In this document: one piece after another, positions 44,164-52,449 of the stretch
Layout of the letters: every line of letters starts with the position of its first letter
How positions within the stretch are numbered: the stretch's first letter is position 1
Source of the DNA: Pseudazoarcus sp963975885
GTDB taxonomy: Bacteria; Pseudomonadota; Gammaproteobacteria; Burkholderiales; Rhodocyclaceae
Direction: 5' to 3'
DNA length: 64,000 bases
NCBI GenBank assembly: GCA_963975885.1
Contig: CAXBIS010000003.1
Coordinates: 154,076 to 218,075 of the forward strand
Notes under the pieces: model-generated
Told to the model about the DNA's origin: nothing
What the model saw: the letters and a program-made list of their open reading frames with translations, nothing else
Database searches by the model: none
Made by a program: the position numbers and the translations under genes

Positions 44164-44477
44164 AGGGCTTTGAGCCGATGCGGGCAACGGGCGAGCCCTG
44201 CCTGTGGCGGCCGCCGCGCCAAGCCAGCCTCGGCCAGGACCGGCATCGGCGTCGACGTGACATACGGGCACGACTGCGCGAAAACTTCCACCATGGCGAT
44301 GACCTGCCCGGGTCCGGTCATCACGAGGCGACCGCGTGGACTTGACCCGTCGCGCCGCGCGAGCGCCTTCGCCGTAGAATGGGCGCAGCTCGATGCTGGC
44401 AATGGGCCGGCAACGGATCCGCGGCGGTGCTTGCGACCTGGTGCCTCCGACTCATCGATCAAGATCATTGAAATGCC
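44164..44477. other. 314-base gap inside the NRPS-like cluster
   Basis: No convincing gene. A 61-codon frame starts at ATG 44160 (overlapping the previous stop as ATGA) and ends at 44345, but its Arg/His-rich composition looks like untranslated GC-rich sequence. TAGAAT at 44375-44380 could be a -10 box for the next gene, without a good -35 at the right distance. The gap is unusually long for this otherwise tightly packed run. Confidence 0.5.
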
Positions 44478-45620
44478 ATGAGACTTTCGAACACGCTCCC
44501 CTGCCCCAGCCGGACATCGGTCGGCGAGAACCGCATCGTCATCGGCGTGCTCACCGGAGAAGGCATCGGACCCGAAGTCGTCCCGCTCGCGCTGTCGCTG
44601 CTCGAGCGGATCACCGATGTGACCGGACTCGAGTTCGAATTGCGCCACGGCGGCCCCATCGGCAAGCCGGCCATCGAGATGCACGGCACCAGCCTCAGTG
44701 ACGAAGTGATCGACTTCAGCGAGCAGGTGTTCGCCGACGGCGGCGCGCTGTTCTGCGGTGCCGGTGGCGACCGTTTCGTGTACGACCTGCGTGCGCGCTT
44801 CGACCTGTTCTGCAAGTTCACGCCGCTACGTCCGCACCCGCCATTGCGTGACTGCGGCGCCGTGCGTCCCGACCGACTCGAGGCCGTGGACATCATCGCG
44901 GTACGCGAGAACACCGGCGGTCTCTATCTGGGCGAATGGTCGCGGCAGGACTCGGCGGAGTTCGGCCGCGTCGCGCACCATGGCTTCGGCTATCGGGAAT
45001 CGCAGGTGGCACGAATCGTCGATGTCTCCGCGCGGCTGGCCGCCGAACGCCGTGGCCTGGTCACGATGACGACCAAACCGGGCGGTGTTCCGTCCATCAG
45101 TGCGCTGTGGCGCGAAATCGCCCACGAGCGTTGTGATGCAGCCGGCGTGCGGCTGGAGGAACTCGAGATCGACAACGCCGTGTATCAGCTCATCGCCGAC
45201 CCGCGCCGTTTCGACGTGATCGTCTCGCCGAACATGTTCGGCGACGTCATCGCCGATTGTGGTGCGCTGCTGCTCGGCTCGCGCGGCATGTCGTATTCGG
45301 GCAACTTCTCGCCGGACGGCCACGGGGTATTCCAGACCGGTCACGGTGCCGCCCACGATCTGGCCGGCAGCGACCGGGCGAACCCGGTGGGCCAGATGCT
45401 CGCACTGGCGATGATGCTGCGCGAATCCTTCGCGCTGGATGCGCCGGCTGCGGCGATCGAGGCCGCAGTCGAGGAGGTGCTGGCGCGCGGCCTGCGCACG
45501 CCCGACGTCGCCGGACCCGGGTCGCGGGTGATGGGCACGCGGGAGTTCGGCCGACACGTCTGCGATGCGCTCTCGGACGGTCTGAGCAATCGACGGGCGA
45601 CGACCCACCGCGCAGCCTGA
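44478..45620 (+). CDS. Isopropylmalate/isocitrate-dehydrogenase-family enzyme
   Basis: 380 residues. Motifs of NAD-linked beta-decarboxylating dehydrogenases: GVLTGEGIGPEVVPLAL, the substrate arginines in RFDLFCKFTPLRPHP, VRENTGGLYLGEW, the metal aspartates in SPNMFGDVIADCGA, and the cofactor loop HGAAHDLAGSDRANPVG. In the true LeuB the block before SALWRE reads differently from TTKPGGVPSISALWRE here. Leu genes are not nearby, so it probably oxidises another 2- or 3-hydroxy acid for the local pathway. The substrate is unknown. Confidence 0.88.
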   Translation: MRLSNTLPCPSRTSVGENRIVIGVLTGEGIGPEVVPLALSLLERITDVTGLEFELRHGGPIGKPAIEMHGTSLSDEVIDFSEQVFADGGALFCGAGGDRFVYDLRARFDLFCKFTPLRPHPPLRDCGAVRPDRLEAVDIIAVRENTGGLYLGEWSRQDSAEFGRVAHHGFGYRESQVARIVDVSARLAAERRGLVTMTTKPGGVPSISALWREIAHERCDAAGVRLEELEIDNAVYQLIADPRRFDVIVSPNMFGDVIADCGALLLGSRGMSYSGNFSPDGHGVFQTGHGAAHDLAGSDRANPVGQMLALAMMLRESFALDAPAAAIEAAVEEVLARGLRTPDVAGPGSRVMGTREFGRHVCDALSDGLSNRRATTHRAA

Positions 45621-45629
45621 ACCGTCGCG

Positions 45630-47627
45630 ATGTCGCCCGACCGCCGAGCCCTGCTGCTCATCGACCTGCAGAACGACTATCTGGCACGCGACGATCTCGT
45701 GCCTCCCAGGGCGGTGCTGCTCGAGCGTGTCGCCGAACTTCTCGCGCGATGCCGTAGCAACGGCGTCCCGGTCGTCCACATCCACACTCGTGTCGCAGCC
45801 GATGGCAGTGACCGCATGCCGCATCAGCGCGTCAATGATATCTGGTGCTGCGTCGCCGGCACGCCGGGCGCCGACGCACCCGAGGCTGCGTTTCCGCTGA
45901 AGGACGAGCCTCTCTTCACCAAGACCGTCTTCGATCCGTTCTCCAATCCTCGTCTGGCGGACTGGCTACATGACAACGGTGTGGAACATGTTCTCGTCGC
46001 TGGCGCACACACTCATGCCTGTGTGCGCGAAACGGCCCTGGGTGCCTACCAGCGAGGCTTTCGTGTCACCGTGGTGGACGACGCCGTCGCCTCCTACGAT
46101 CCGCTGCATGCGGAACTGACACGCCGTCATCTGGATGCGCGCGCGATGCGCTTCGTCCCCGTCGTTGCACTGTTTTCACAGGATTCGCCCGGACAGGACG
46201 CGCCCGCCGCACGGGTCGGGGCACGTTGCGTCACGGCGCCGACTTACTGGACCCATCGAAACCCGGCGCGGCTGAGCGAGATCGTCGCTCGGGTCTCGCG
46301 TGCCGACGCATCCACCATGGACGCGGCCGTGCATCGCGCCAATGACGCCCAGCTGGCGTGGGCAACGCTGCCTCCGACCGCGCGGGGCGTCGTCCTGAAC
46401 CGCATTGCGGACGCGATCGAGCGGCAATCCGATGCATTCGCCGACATGCTGGTGCGGAACATCGGCAAGCCGCTTACCGAAGCCCGCGCCGAGGTCGAGC
46501 GCGCAATCGAACTCGTACATGTCGCTGTCCGTTTGTTCTGCGGCGCGGAGAGTTGGCACGCCTGCGATCGCGACGTTCGCGTCCGTCGAGTGGCGCTCGG
46601 CACGATCGCCGCGATCACGCCGTTCAATCACGCGCTGGGCATCGCCCTCGGCAAGCTCGCACCCGCGCTCGCGCTCGGCAACGCCGTCGTCTGGAAGCCG
46701 TCACCCTACGGCGCGACGGTGGCAGAACGGGTTCTCGACGCGCTTGCCGACTCCGGCCTGCCGACGGATCTCGTCACCCTTGTTCATGGAGACGGCGCCA
46801 CCGCACTGCAACTCGCCCGCCATCCGGGTATCGCGGCCGTCTCGGTGACTGCCTCAGAAACCGCGGGCCGCCAGCTCGCCTTCGTCTGCGCGGCCGACTT
46901 CAAGCCGTTGCAGGCCGAACTCGGTGGCAACAATGCCGTCGTCGTCGCGTCCGATGCCGATATCGATGCGATCGCACGCGATTGCGCGCGTGCAGCCTTC
47001 GGCTTTGCCGGCCAACGCTGCACGGCCGGCCGGCGCATCCTCGTCGCGCGAGACCGCGAAGCCGAACTGATCGACGCGCTGGCAGTCGCGACCCGCGCGC
47101 TGGTCGTCGGCGAACCGACCGACGAGCGCACCGAAGTCGGTCCGCTCATCGATGTCCGTGCGCGCGATCGCATCGACGCAGTCGTGAACCGTGCCCGCGC
47201 CGAGGGCGCAGGACTGGTGTGCGGCGGTGCCATCCCGAACGGTTTCGAACACGGCGCCTGGTACGCCCCCACGCTGCTGCGCGGTGTTTCGCCGCACAGC
47301 GCGGTCTTTCTCGAGGAGAGTTTCGGTCCGATCGCCACCGTCACCCCGTTCGCCAGCGTCGACGAGATGCTGGCTCTGGTCAATGCCGTACCGCAGGGCT
47401 TGATCGCCACACTGTATGGCGGCGACGCTGCGCTGCGCCGACGCTTTCTCGATGCCACGAAGGCTGGCGTGCTCAAGTTCGACTGCATGCCCTCCGGGGT
47501 TCACGCTGAAGCCCCGTTCGGAGGCTGGAAGACTTCCGGTTTCGGCCCGCCCGAACACGGTCGCTGGGACGCCGACTTCTACACGCGCACCCAGGCGATC
47601 TATGGGAACGCCCCGCGGCCGGATTAG
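45630..47627 (+). CDS. Fusion of isochorismatase-type cysteine hydrolase and aldehyde dehydrogenase
   Basis: 665 residues in one uninterrupted frame. Residues 1-190 are a cysteine hydrolase (isochorismatase/nicotinamidase fold) with the intact triad Asp12 (LLLIDLQNDYL), Lys98 (LFTKTVFDPF) and Cys131 (HTHACVRETALGAY). Residues about 200-660 are an aldehyde dehydrogenase: Asn333 in AITPFNHALG, Glu430 in LQAELGGNNAVV and the nucleophile Cys464 in FGFAGQRCTAGRR. Both halves look active. A plausible scheme is amide or enol-ether cleavage coupled to oxidation of an aldehyde. It starts nine bases after the dehydrogenase stop. I know of no named protein with this exact order. Confidence 0.9.
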   Translation: MSPDRRALLLIDLQNDYLARDDLVPPRAVLLERVAELLARCRSNGVPVVHIHTRVAADGSDRMPHQRVNDIWCCVAGTPGADAPEAAFPLKDEPLFTKTVFDPFSNPRLADWLHDNGVEHVLVAGAHTHACVRETALGAYQRGFRVTVVDDAVASYDPLHAELTRRHLDARAMRFVPVVALFSQDSPGQDAPAARVGARCVTAPTYWTHRNPARLSEIVARVSRADASTMDAAVHRANDAQLAWATLPPTARGVVLNRIADAIERQSDAFADMLVRNIGKPLTEARAEVERAIELVHVAVRLFCGAESWHACDRDVRVRRVALGTIAAITPFNHALGIALGKLAPALALGNAVVWKPSPYGATVAERVLDALADSGLPTDLVTLVHGDGATALQLARHPGIAAVSVTASETAGRQLAFVCAADFKPLQAELGGNNAVVVASDADIDAIARDCARAAFGFAGQRCTAGRRILVARDREAELIDALAVATRALVVGEPTDERTEVGPLIDVRARDRIDAVVNRARAEGAGLVCGGAIPNGFEHGAWYAPTLLRGVSPHSAVFLEESFGPIATVTPFASVDEMLALVNAVPQGLIATLYGGDAALRRRFLDATKAGVLKFDCMPSGVHAEAPFGGWKTSGFGPPEHGRWDADFYTRTQAIYGNAPRPD

Positions 47628-47637
47628 CCCGCTTCCC

Positions 47638-47655
47638 GTTTGATCTGCGTCAAAC
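47638..47655. promoter_or_regulatory. FNR/Anr-type palindrome upstream of hsp20
   Basis: GTTTGA and TCAAAC flank six bases; the core reads TTGAT-CTGC-GTCAA, one base from the symmetric FNR consensus and close to Anr/Dnr sites. It lies 136 bases before the Hsp20 ATG and 10 bases after the fusion-gene stop. A weak -10 (TAAATT, 47694-47699) follows. Suggests low-oxygen induction of the Hsp20 gene. Confidence 0.65.
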
Positions 47656-47790
47656 CTCCTTCATGTCGCACGGCGCAGGCCGTTGCGCAGATCTAAATTG
47701 ACAGTGCCTGCCCGGTTCCGGGACGCACGCCGGTGCGGATCGGGCACCGCACCGTGCGATCAGCCTTCATGCCTGAGGAGCGAATTCATC

Positions 47791-48231
47791 ATGGCACTCG
47801 TCAAACACGACACCTTTCGCGACATGGAAGACTTCTTCGACCGCTATTTCCGCAACGCCGGTCTGCCGGTGTCGATGGGTCGGGAGTCCATCACCGGCGG
47901 CGACTGGTCGCCGCGCGTCGACATCTCGGAAACCAACAACGAGTTCCTGATCAAGGCCGAGCTGCCCGACGTGATGAAGGACGACATGCACGTGTCGGTA
48001 GACAATGGCGTGCTCACGCTGCGCGGCGAGAAGAAACAGGAGAAGGACGAGAAGGGAAAGAAATACCACCGCGTCGAGCGCCATTACGGCAGCTTCAGCC
48101 GCAGCTTCTCGTTACCCGAGAATGTCGATGCCGCCGCCATCAAGGCCGCCTTCAAGGACGGTGTGCTCAACGTCACGCTGCCCAAGACGTCGAAGAAAAA
48201 CGCCAAGGCGATCAAGGTCGACGTGAGCTGA
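47791..48231 (+). CDS. Small heat-shock protein (Hsp20/alpha-crystallin)
   Basis: 146-residue ATP-independent holdase. The alpha-crystallin domain runs from WSPRVDISETNNEFLIKAEL to VLNVTLPKTSKKN, with the usual GVL-containing strand (DNGVLTLRGEKKQEKDEKG). GAGGAG lies ten bases before ATG 47791. No sigma-32 promoter is apparent; the FNR/Anr-like palindrome upstream is the only regulatory mark. Confidence 0.95.
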   Translation: MALVKHDTFRDMEDFFDRYFRNAGLPVSMGRESITGGDWSPRVDISETNNEFLIKAELPDVMKDDMHVSVDNGVLTLRGEKKQEKDEKGKKYHRVERHYGSFSRSFSLPENVDAAAIKAAFKDGVLNVTLPKTSKKNAKAIKVDVS

Positions 48232-48241
48232 TCGCGCTGCT

Positions 48242-48262
48242 CGCGCGGCGGACCGCTCGCGC
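48242..48262. terminator. GC hairpin between convergent hsp20 and yaaA
   Basis: CGCGCG arms separated by about nine to ten bases with partial inner pairing (one bulge), placed 11 bases after the hsp20 stop and 4 before the yaaA stop. No T-run. A modest two-way terminator candidate. Confidence 0.35.
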
Positions 48263-48265
48263 GCG

Positions 48266-49051
48266 TCAATCCTGCCGGCGGCGGAACACCAGCCTGGCCT
48301 CGTCCGAGGCCTCGGGCGCGAAGGCGTAGCCCTCGGCGTCGAAGCCCTTCAGGCTCTCGACGTCGGTGATGCGGTGCCTGATGGCATGGCGCGCCATCAG
48401 GCCGCGCGCGCGCTTGGCGTAGAAGCTGATGATCTTGTACTGGCCGTTCTTCCAGTCCTGGAACACGGGCGTGACGATGCGCGCCTCGAGCTTGGCCGGC
48501 TTCACGGACTTGAAGTACTCGTCGGAGGCCAGATTCACCAGCACCGGCACCTCGCCGGCCTGCTCGCGCTCGGCGATGAGCTCGTTGAGCGCCGCGGTGA
48601 TGCGCTCGCCCCACCATGCGTACAAGGTCTTTCCGGCCGGCGTCTCGAGCTTGGTGCCCATCTCCAGCCGGTAGGCCTGCATCAGGTCCAGCGGGCGCAG
48701 CACGCCGTACAGACCCGACAGGATGCGCACATGCTCCTGCGCCCAGTCCAGGTCCTCTTCCGACAGCGACGGCGCATCCAGCCCTTCGTAGACGTCGCCG
48801 TTGAAGGCCAGCACCGCCTGCTTGGCGTTTTCCGGCGAGAACGGCCGCGACCATTCCTGATAACGCGCCACATTCAGCGCGGCGAGCTTGTCGGACAGTC
48901 CCATCAGCTTCGAAACCTCTGCGGGCGATCGCTCCCGCAGGATGTCGATCAGCTCGGCCGAGGCATCGAGGTGGTCGGGCTGGGAATGTCTGGCAAGCGT
49001 GGGCGGGGTCACGTAGTCGAGGGCCTTGGCGGGCGAGAGGACGAAGATCAT
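48266..49051 (-). CDS. yaaA: Peroxide stress protein YaaA
   Basis: 261 residues starting MIFVLSPAKALDYVTPP, the family signature. It has the conserved GVLRPLDLMQAYRLEMGTKL block and ISFYAKRARGLMARH near the end. In E. coli the OxyR-induced protein limits free iron during peroxide stress; the fold has a DNA-binding helix-hairpin-helix. ATG at 49051 is chosen over an upstream ATG that adds 14 unrelated residues. Divergent from bioA. Confidence 0.95.
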   Translation of the reverse strand: MIFVLSPAKALDYVTPPTLARHSQPDHLDASAELIDILRERSPAEVSKLMGLSDKLAALNVARYQEWSRPFSPENAKQAVLAFNGDVYEGLDAPSLSEEDLDWAQEHVRILSGLYGVLRPLDLMQAYRLEMGTKLETPAGKTLYAWWGERITAALNELIAEREQAGEVPVLVNLASDEYFKSVKPAKLEARIVTPVFQDWKNGQYKIISFYAKRARGLMARHAIRHRITDVESLKGFDAEGYAFAPEASDEARLVFRRRQD

Positions 49052-49162
49052 GGGCGCGGTCGAGTCGGTTGTGTGAGCACGGGATGTTAGCAAAGCGGCG
49101 CAGCCGCCGCGTCCTGCAGGACCGCGGGCACGCGCCAGGGTTCAGCGCCCGGGCCTTGCGGT

Positions 49163-49191
49163 TTGACACCCCCACCGGCTTGCCGGAACAT
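49163..49191 (+). promoter_or_regulatory. Probable promoter of the biotin operon
   Basis: TTGACA (49163-49168) and GAACAT (49186-49191) are exactly 17 bases apart, 33 bases before the bioA ATG. The -35 is perfect; the -10 keeps the most conserved A2 and T6. No clear BirA operator palindrome is seen around it. Confidence 0.5.
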
Positions 49192-49223
49192 CCTGAGGTT
49201 TCGCCGCAGCCCACCGGATCGCC

Positions 49224-50537
49224 ATGCCCGCCCCGTCCCTGCTCGACCGTTCGCTCGCCAGCGTGTGGCATCCGTGCACCCAGATGAAGGAGCACGAACA
49301 GTTTCCGCTCGTGCCCATCGTGCGCGGCGAGGGGCCGTGGCTGATCGATGCCGACGGACGACGCCTGCTCGACGGTATCAGTTCGTGGTGGGTGAATCTG
49401 TTCGGCCACTGCAATCCGCGCATCAACGCCGCGCTGCGCGAGCAGCTCGACACGCTCGAGCACGCCATGCTCGCCGGCTTCACGCACGAGCCGGTGGTCG
49501 AGCTGTCGGAGCGCCTGGCCGCGCTCACCGGCCACCGCCTGGGTCACGCCTTCTACGCTTCGGACGGCGCATCGGCCACCGAGATCGCGCTGAAGATGGC
49601 CGCGCATTACTGGCGCAACCTCGGCCGTGCCGACAAGACCGGTTTCGTCAGCCTCGCCGGCAGCTATCACGGCGAGACGGTGGGCGCGCTGGCGGTGACC
49701 GACGTGGCGATCTTCCGCGACGCCTACGCGCCGCTGGTGCGCGCCGGCCACACCGTGCCGTGCCCGGATGCACGCAGCGCGAGCGAGGGCGAAACGGCCG
49801 CGGATGTCGCACGTCGCGCGGCCGCAGCGCTGGAGGCGCACCTGGAACAGCACCACGCCACCACCGCCGCGCTCATCGTCGAGCCGCTGGTGCAGGGGGC
49901 GAGCGGCATGGTGATGTACGACCCCGAATACCTGCGGCTGGCGCGTGCGCTGTGTGACCGCTATGAAGTGCTGCTCGTGGCCGACGAGATCGCCGTGGGC
50001 TGCGGACGTACCGGCACCTTCTTCGCCTGCGAGCAGGCCGGCATCTGGCCCGATCTGCTGTGCCTGTCCAAGGGTATCTCGGGCGGTTATCTGCCGCTGT
50101 CGCTGGTGCTGTCCACCGACACCCTCTACCAGGCCTTCTACGCCGACACGGCCAGCCGCGCCTTCCTGCACTCGCACTCGTACACCGGCAATCCGCTGGC
50201 CTGCCGTGCGGCGCTGGCCACGCTCGACATCTTCGCCGAAGACGACGTGCTCAAGACCAACCGCGCCCGCTCGGCCCTGCTTGGCCGCCTGCTCGACGAG
50301 CGCTTCGGCGTGCATGCGCGGGCGCGTCATCTGCGTCGGCGCGGCATGATCGCAGCCTTCGACGTGCCCTACACGCAACCGGATTTCCCGCGTCGCTTCT
50401 TCGCCGCCGGCATGGAGCATGGCGTGCTGCTGCGCCCCATCGGCAACACCGTGTATTTCATGCCGCCCTATGTGGTCGACGCCGACCAGCTCACGCAACT
50501 GGCCGATGGCGCACTGGCCGCGCTGGAGAAGGCATGA
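49224..50537 (+). CDS. bioA: Adenosylmethionine-8-amino-7-oxononanoate aminotransferase
   Basis: 437-residue PLP enzyme that turns KAPA into DAPA with SAM as amino donor. It starts with VWHPCTQMKEHEQFPLVPI, typical of BioA. Gly/Ser substrate region is LDGISSWWVNLFGH, the PLP Asp is in LLVADEIAVGCGRTG and the Schiff-base Lys in LCLSKGISGGYLPLS. First gene of a five-gene operon; its stop overlaps bioF as ATGA. Confidence 0.97.
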   Translation: MPAPSLLDRSLASVWHPCTQMKEHEQFPLVPIVRGEGPWLIDADGRRLLDGISSWWVNLFGHCNPRINAALREQLDTLEHAMLAGFTHEPVVELSERLAALTGHRLGHAFYASDGASATEIALKMAAHYWRNLGRADKTGFVSLAGSYHGETVGALAVTDVAIFRDAYAPLVRAGHTVPCPDARSASEGETAADVARRAAAALEAHLEQHHATTAALIVEPLVQGASGMVMYDPEYLRLARALCDRYEVLLVADEIAVGCGRTGTFFACEQAGIWPDLLCLSKGISGGYLPLSLVLSTDTLYQAFYADTASRAFLHSHSYTGNPLACRAALATLDIFAEDDVLKTNRARSALLGRLLDERFGVHARARHLRRRGMIAAFDVPYTQPDFPRRFFAAGMEHGVLLRPIGNTVYFMPPYVVDADQLTQLADGALAALEKA

Positions 50538-51694
50538 GCTTGCTCGATGACCTGCGCGAGCAATTGAGCGCACTCGATGCTCAGCACCTGCGGCGCGTGC
50601 GCCGCGCCAACCAGATTCCGTGCGGCGCGAAGATGCGCGTCGACGGCCGCGAACTGCTGTCCTTCTGCAGCAACGACTACCTCGGACTGGCGGCCGACCC
50701 CACGGTGGCCAAGGCGCTGATCGAGAGCGTCGTGCGATATGGCGTCGGCGCCGGCGCATCGCATCTGGTCAGCGGGCATTTCGACGTGCACGAGCGGCTC
50801 GAAGCACGGCTGGCGGCATTCACCGGCTGCGAGAGTGCGCTGTACTTCACCACCGGCTACATGGCCAACGTCGGCGTGATCCCGGCGCTGGTCGGGCGCG
50901 GTGACGCGATCTTCGCGGACCGGCTGATCCACGCCTCGCTGGTCGACGGCGCGCTGCTCTCGCGCGCCAACCTGGTGCGCTACGCCCACAACGACGTCGC
51001 CGCCCTCGCCAGGGCGCTGGAAGAATCGTCCGCAACGAACAAGCTGATCGTCACGGACGCGGTGTTCAGCATGGATGGCGACATCGCCCCGCTGGCCCAA
51101 CTGCTGGCGCTGGCCGAACAGCACGACGCGTGGCTGCTGGTCGACGACGCCCACGGCTTCGGCGTGCTCGGCCCGCAAGGCCGTGGCACGCTCGCCGAGG
51201 CCGGCCTGGATTCGTGGCGCATCGTGCTCATCGGCACCCTGGGCAAGGCCGCCGGGGTGTCCGGCGCCTTCGCGGCAGGTCACGCCGACGTGATCGAATG
51301 GCTGCTGCAGAAGGCACGCACCGGCATCTTCACGACGGCATCGCCACCGATCCTGGCCGAGGCGCTGCTGGCCAGCATCGACCAGATCGAGCGCGGCGAC
51401 TTCCGGCGCGAACGCCTGCACACCATGGTCGACAACTTCCGCGGATCGCTCAAGCTCCAGCGCTGGCAGTTGCTGCCCTCGCGCACGGCGATCCAGCCGG
51501 TGCTCATCGGTGACAACGCCGAAGCCCTGCGCGTGTCGGACGCATTGCGCGACGCCAGCGTGCTGGTACCGGCCATCCGTCCGCCAACCGTGCCGCCCGG
51601 AACGGCGCGGCTGCGCGTGTCGTTGTCCGCGCGCCACGAGGTCGAGGACGTGCTGCGCCTGGCCGACCTGCTCAACGCGCTCGAGGAGTTCTGA
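50534..51694 (+). CDS. bioF: 8-amino-7-oxononanoate synthase
   Basis: 386-residue PLP enzyme condensing pimeloyl-ACP (or -CoA) with alanine to KAPA. Motifs are LLSFCSNDYLGLAADP, GAGASHLVSGHFDVHERLE, LLVDDAHGFGVLGPQGRG and the Lys in IGTLGKAAGVSGAF. The longer frame upstream is a shadow of bioA. Shares one base with bioH (TGATG). Confidence 0.97.
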   Translation: MSLLDDLREQLSALDAQHLRRVRRANQIPCGAKMRVDGRELLSFCSNDYLGLAADPTVAKALIESVVRYGVGAGASHLVSGHFDVHERLEARLAAFTGCESALYFTTGYMANVGVIPALVGRGDAIFADRLIHASLVDGALLSRANLVRYAHNDVAALARALEESSATNKLIVTDAVFSMDGDIAPLAQLLALAEQHDAWLLVDDAHGFGVLGPQGRGTLAEAGLDSWRIVLIGTLGKAAGVSGAFAAGHADVIEWLLQKARTGIFTTASPPILAEALLASIDQIERGDFRRERLHTMVDNFRGSLKLQRWQLLPSRTAIQPVLIGDNAEALRVSDALRDASVLVPAIRPPTVPPGTARLRVSLSARHEVEDVLRLADLLNALEEF

Positions 51695-52449
51695 TGGCCG
51701 ACACCCCGCTGGTCCTGCTGCACGGCTGGGGCATGACGCCGCGCATCTGGAACGGCCTGCGCATCTGCCTGTCGCCGCGCATCGCTGCCACGCCCGCCCT
51801 GCCCGGCCACGGTTCGCCCGCCTCGCCCGGACCGGAACTGGCCGCGTGGGGCGACGCGCTGCTCGCGGAGTTGCCCGATGCCTGCGTGCTCGGTGGCTGG
51901 TCGCTGGGCGCGATGATCGCGCTCGACATCGCGCGCCGTCACCCGCAACGGGTGCGCAGCCTGGTGCTGTTCGGCGCCACGCCGCGCTTCGTCTCGCAGC
52001 CCGAAACCCTGCACGAGCCGGCCTGGGCGCACGGGCTGGATGCGGCCACTGTCGACGGCTTCATCGCCGGATTCGCCGCGGACGCCGAAACCACGCTGCG
52101 CCGTTTCCTCGCGCTGCAGGCCATGGGCGAGAGCCGTCGACGCGGCGTCGTGCATTCGCTGGGACGTGCCGTCGTGGCACCGGACGAAGCCGATGCCGCC
52201 ACACTGGCCGACGGACTCGCCATCCTCGCCAACACCGATCTGCGCGAAGCGATCGCCGGCATCGACGTACCCACCACGCTGATCCACGGCCGTGACGACG
52301 CGCTGATGCCGCTGGGTGCGGCCGAATGGCTGGCGCGCACCCTCCCCGACGCGCGCCTGACGGTGCTCGACGACTGCGGCCACGCGCCCTTCGTATCCCG
52401 CCCCGAAGAGTGCGCCCGCGCGATGGCCGGTGCCCTCCCCGATGACTGA
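51694..52449 (+). CDS. bioH: Pimeloyl-ACP methyl ester esterase
   Basis: 251-residue alpha/beta hydrolase that removes the methyl group from pimeloyl-ACP methyl ester and ends BioC-directed chain growth. Oxyanion region LLHGWGMTPRIW, nucleophile Ser in LGGWSLGAMIAL, Asp in LIHGRDDALMPL and His in DDCGHAPFVSRP are all present. Located inside the bio operon between bioF and bioC. Confidence 0.96.
   Translation: MADTPLVLLHGWGMTPRIWNGLRICLSPRIAATPALPGHGSPASPGPELAAWGDALLAELPDACVLGGWSLGAMIALDIARRHPQRVRSLVLFGATPRFVSQPETLHEPAWAHGLDAATVDGFIAGFAADAETTLRRFLALQAMGESRRRGVVHSLGRAVVAPDEADAATLADGLAILANTDLREAIAGIDVPTTLIHGRDDALMPLGAAEWLARTLPDARLTVLDDCGHAPFVSRPEECARAMAGALPDD

Noticed and set aside
44160..44345. 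61-codon frame starting in an ATGA overlap after the A-T protein gene
   Set aside because: The overlap is suggestive, but the composition is Arg/His-rich with no hydrophobic core, no following gene coupling and no known family.
48084..50759. Open frame of about 890 codons on the minus strand across yaaA and bioA
   Set aside because: It covers two solid genes, one in a shifted frame and one antisense, with Arg/Ala/Gly-rich low-complexity sequence. A product of GC-rich codon use.
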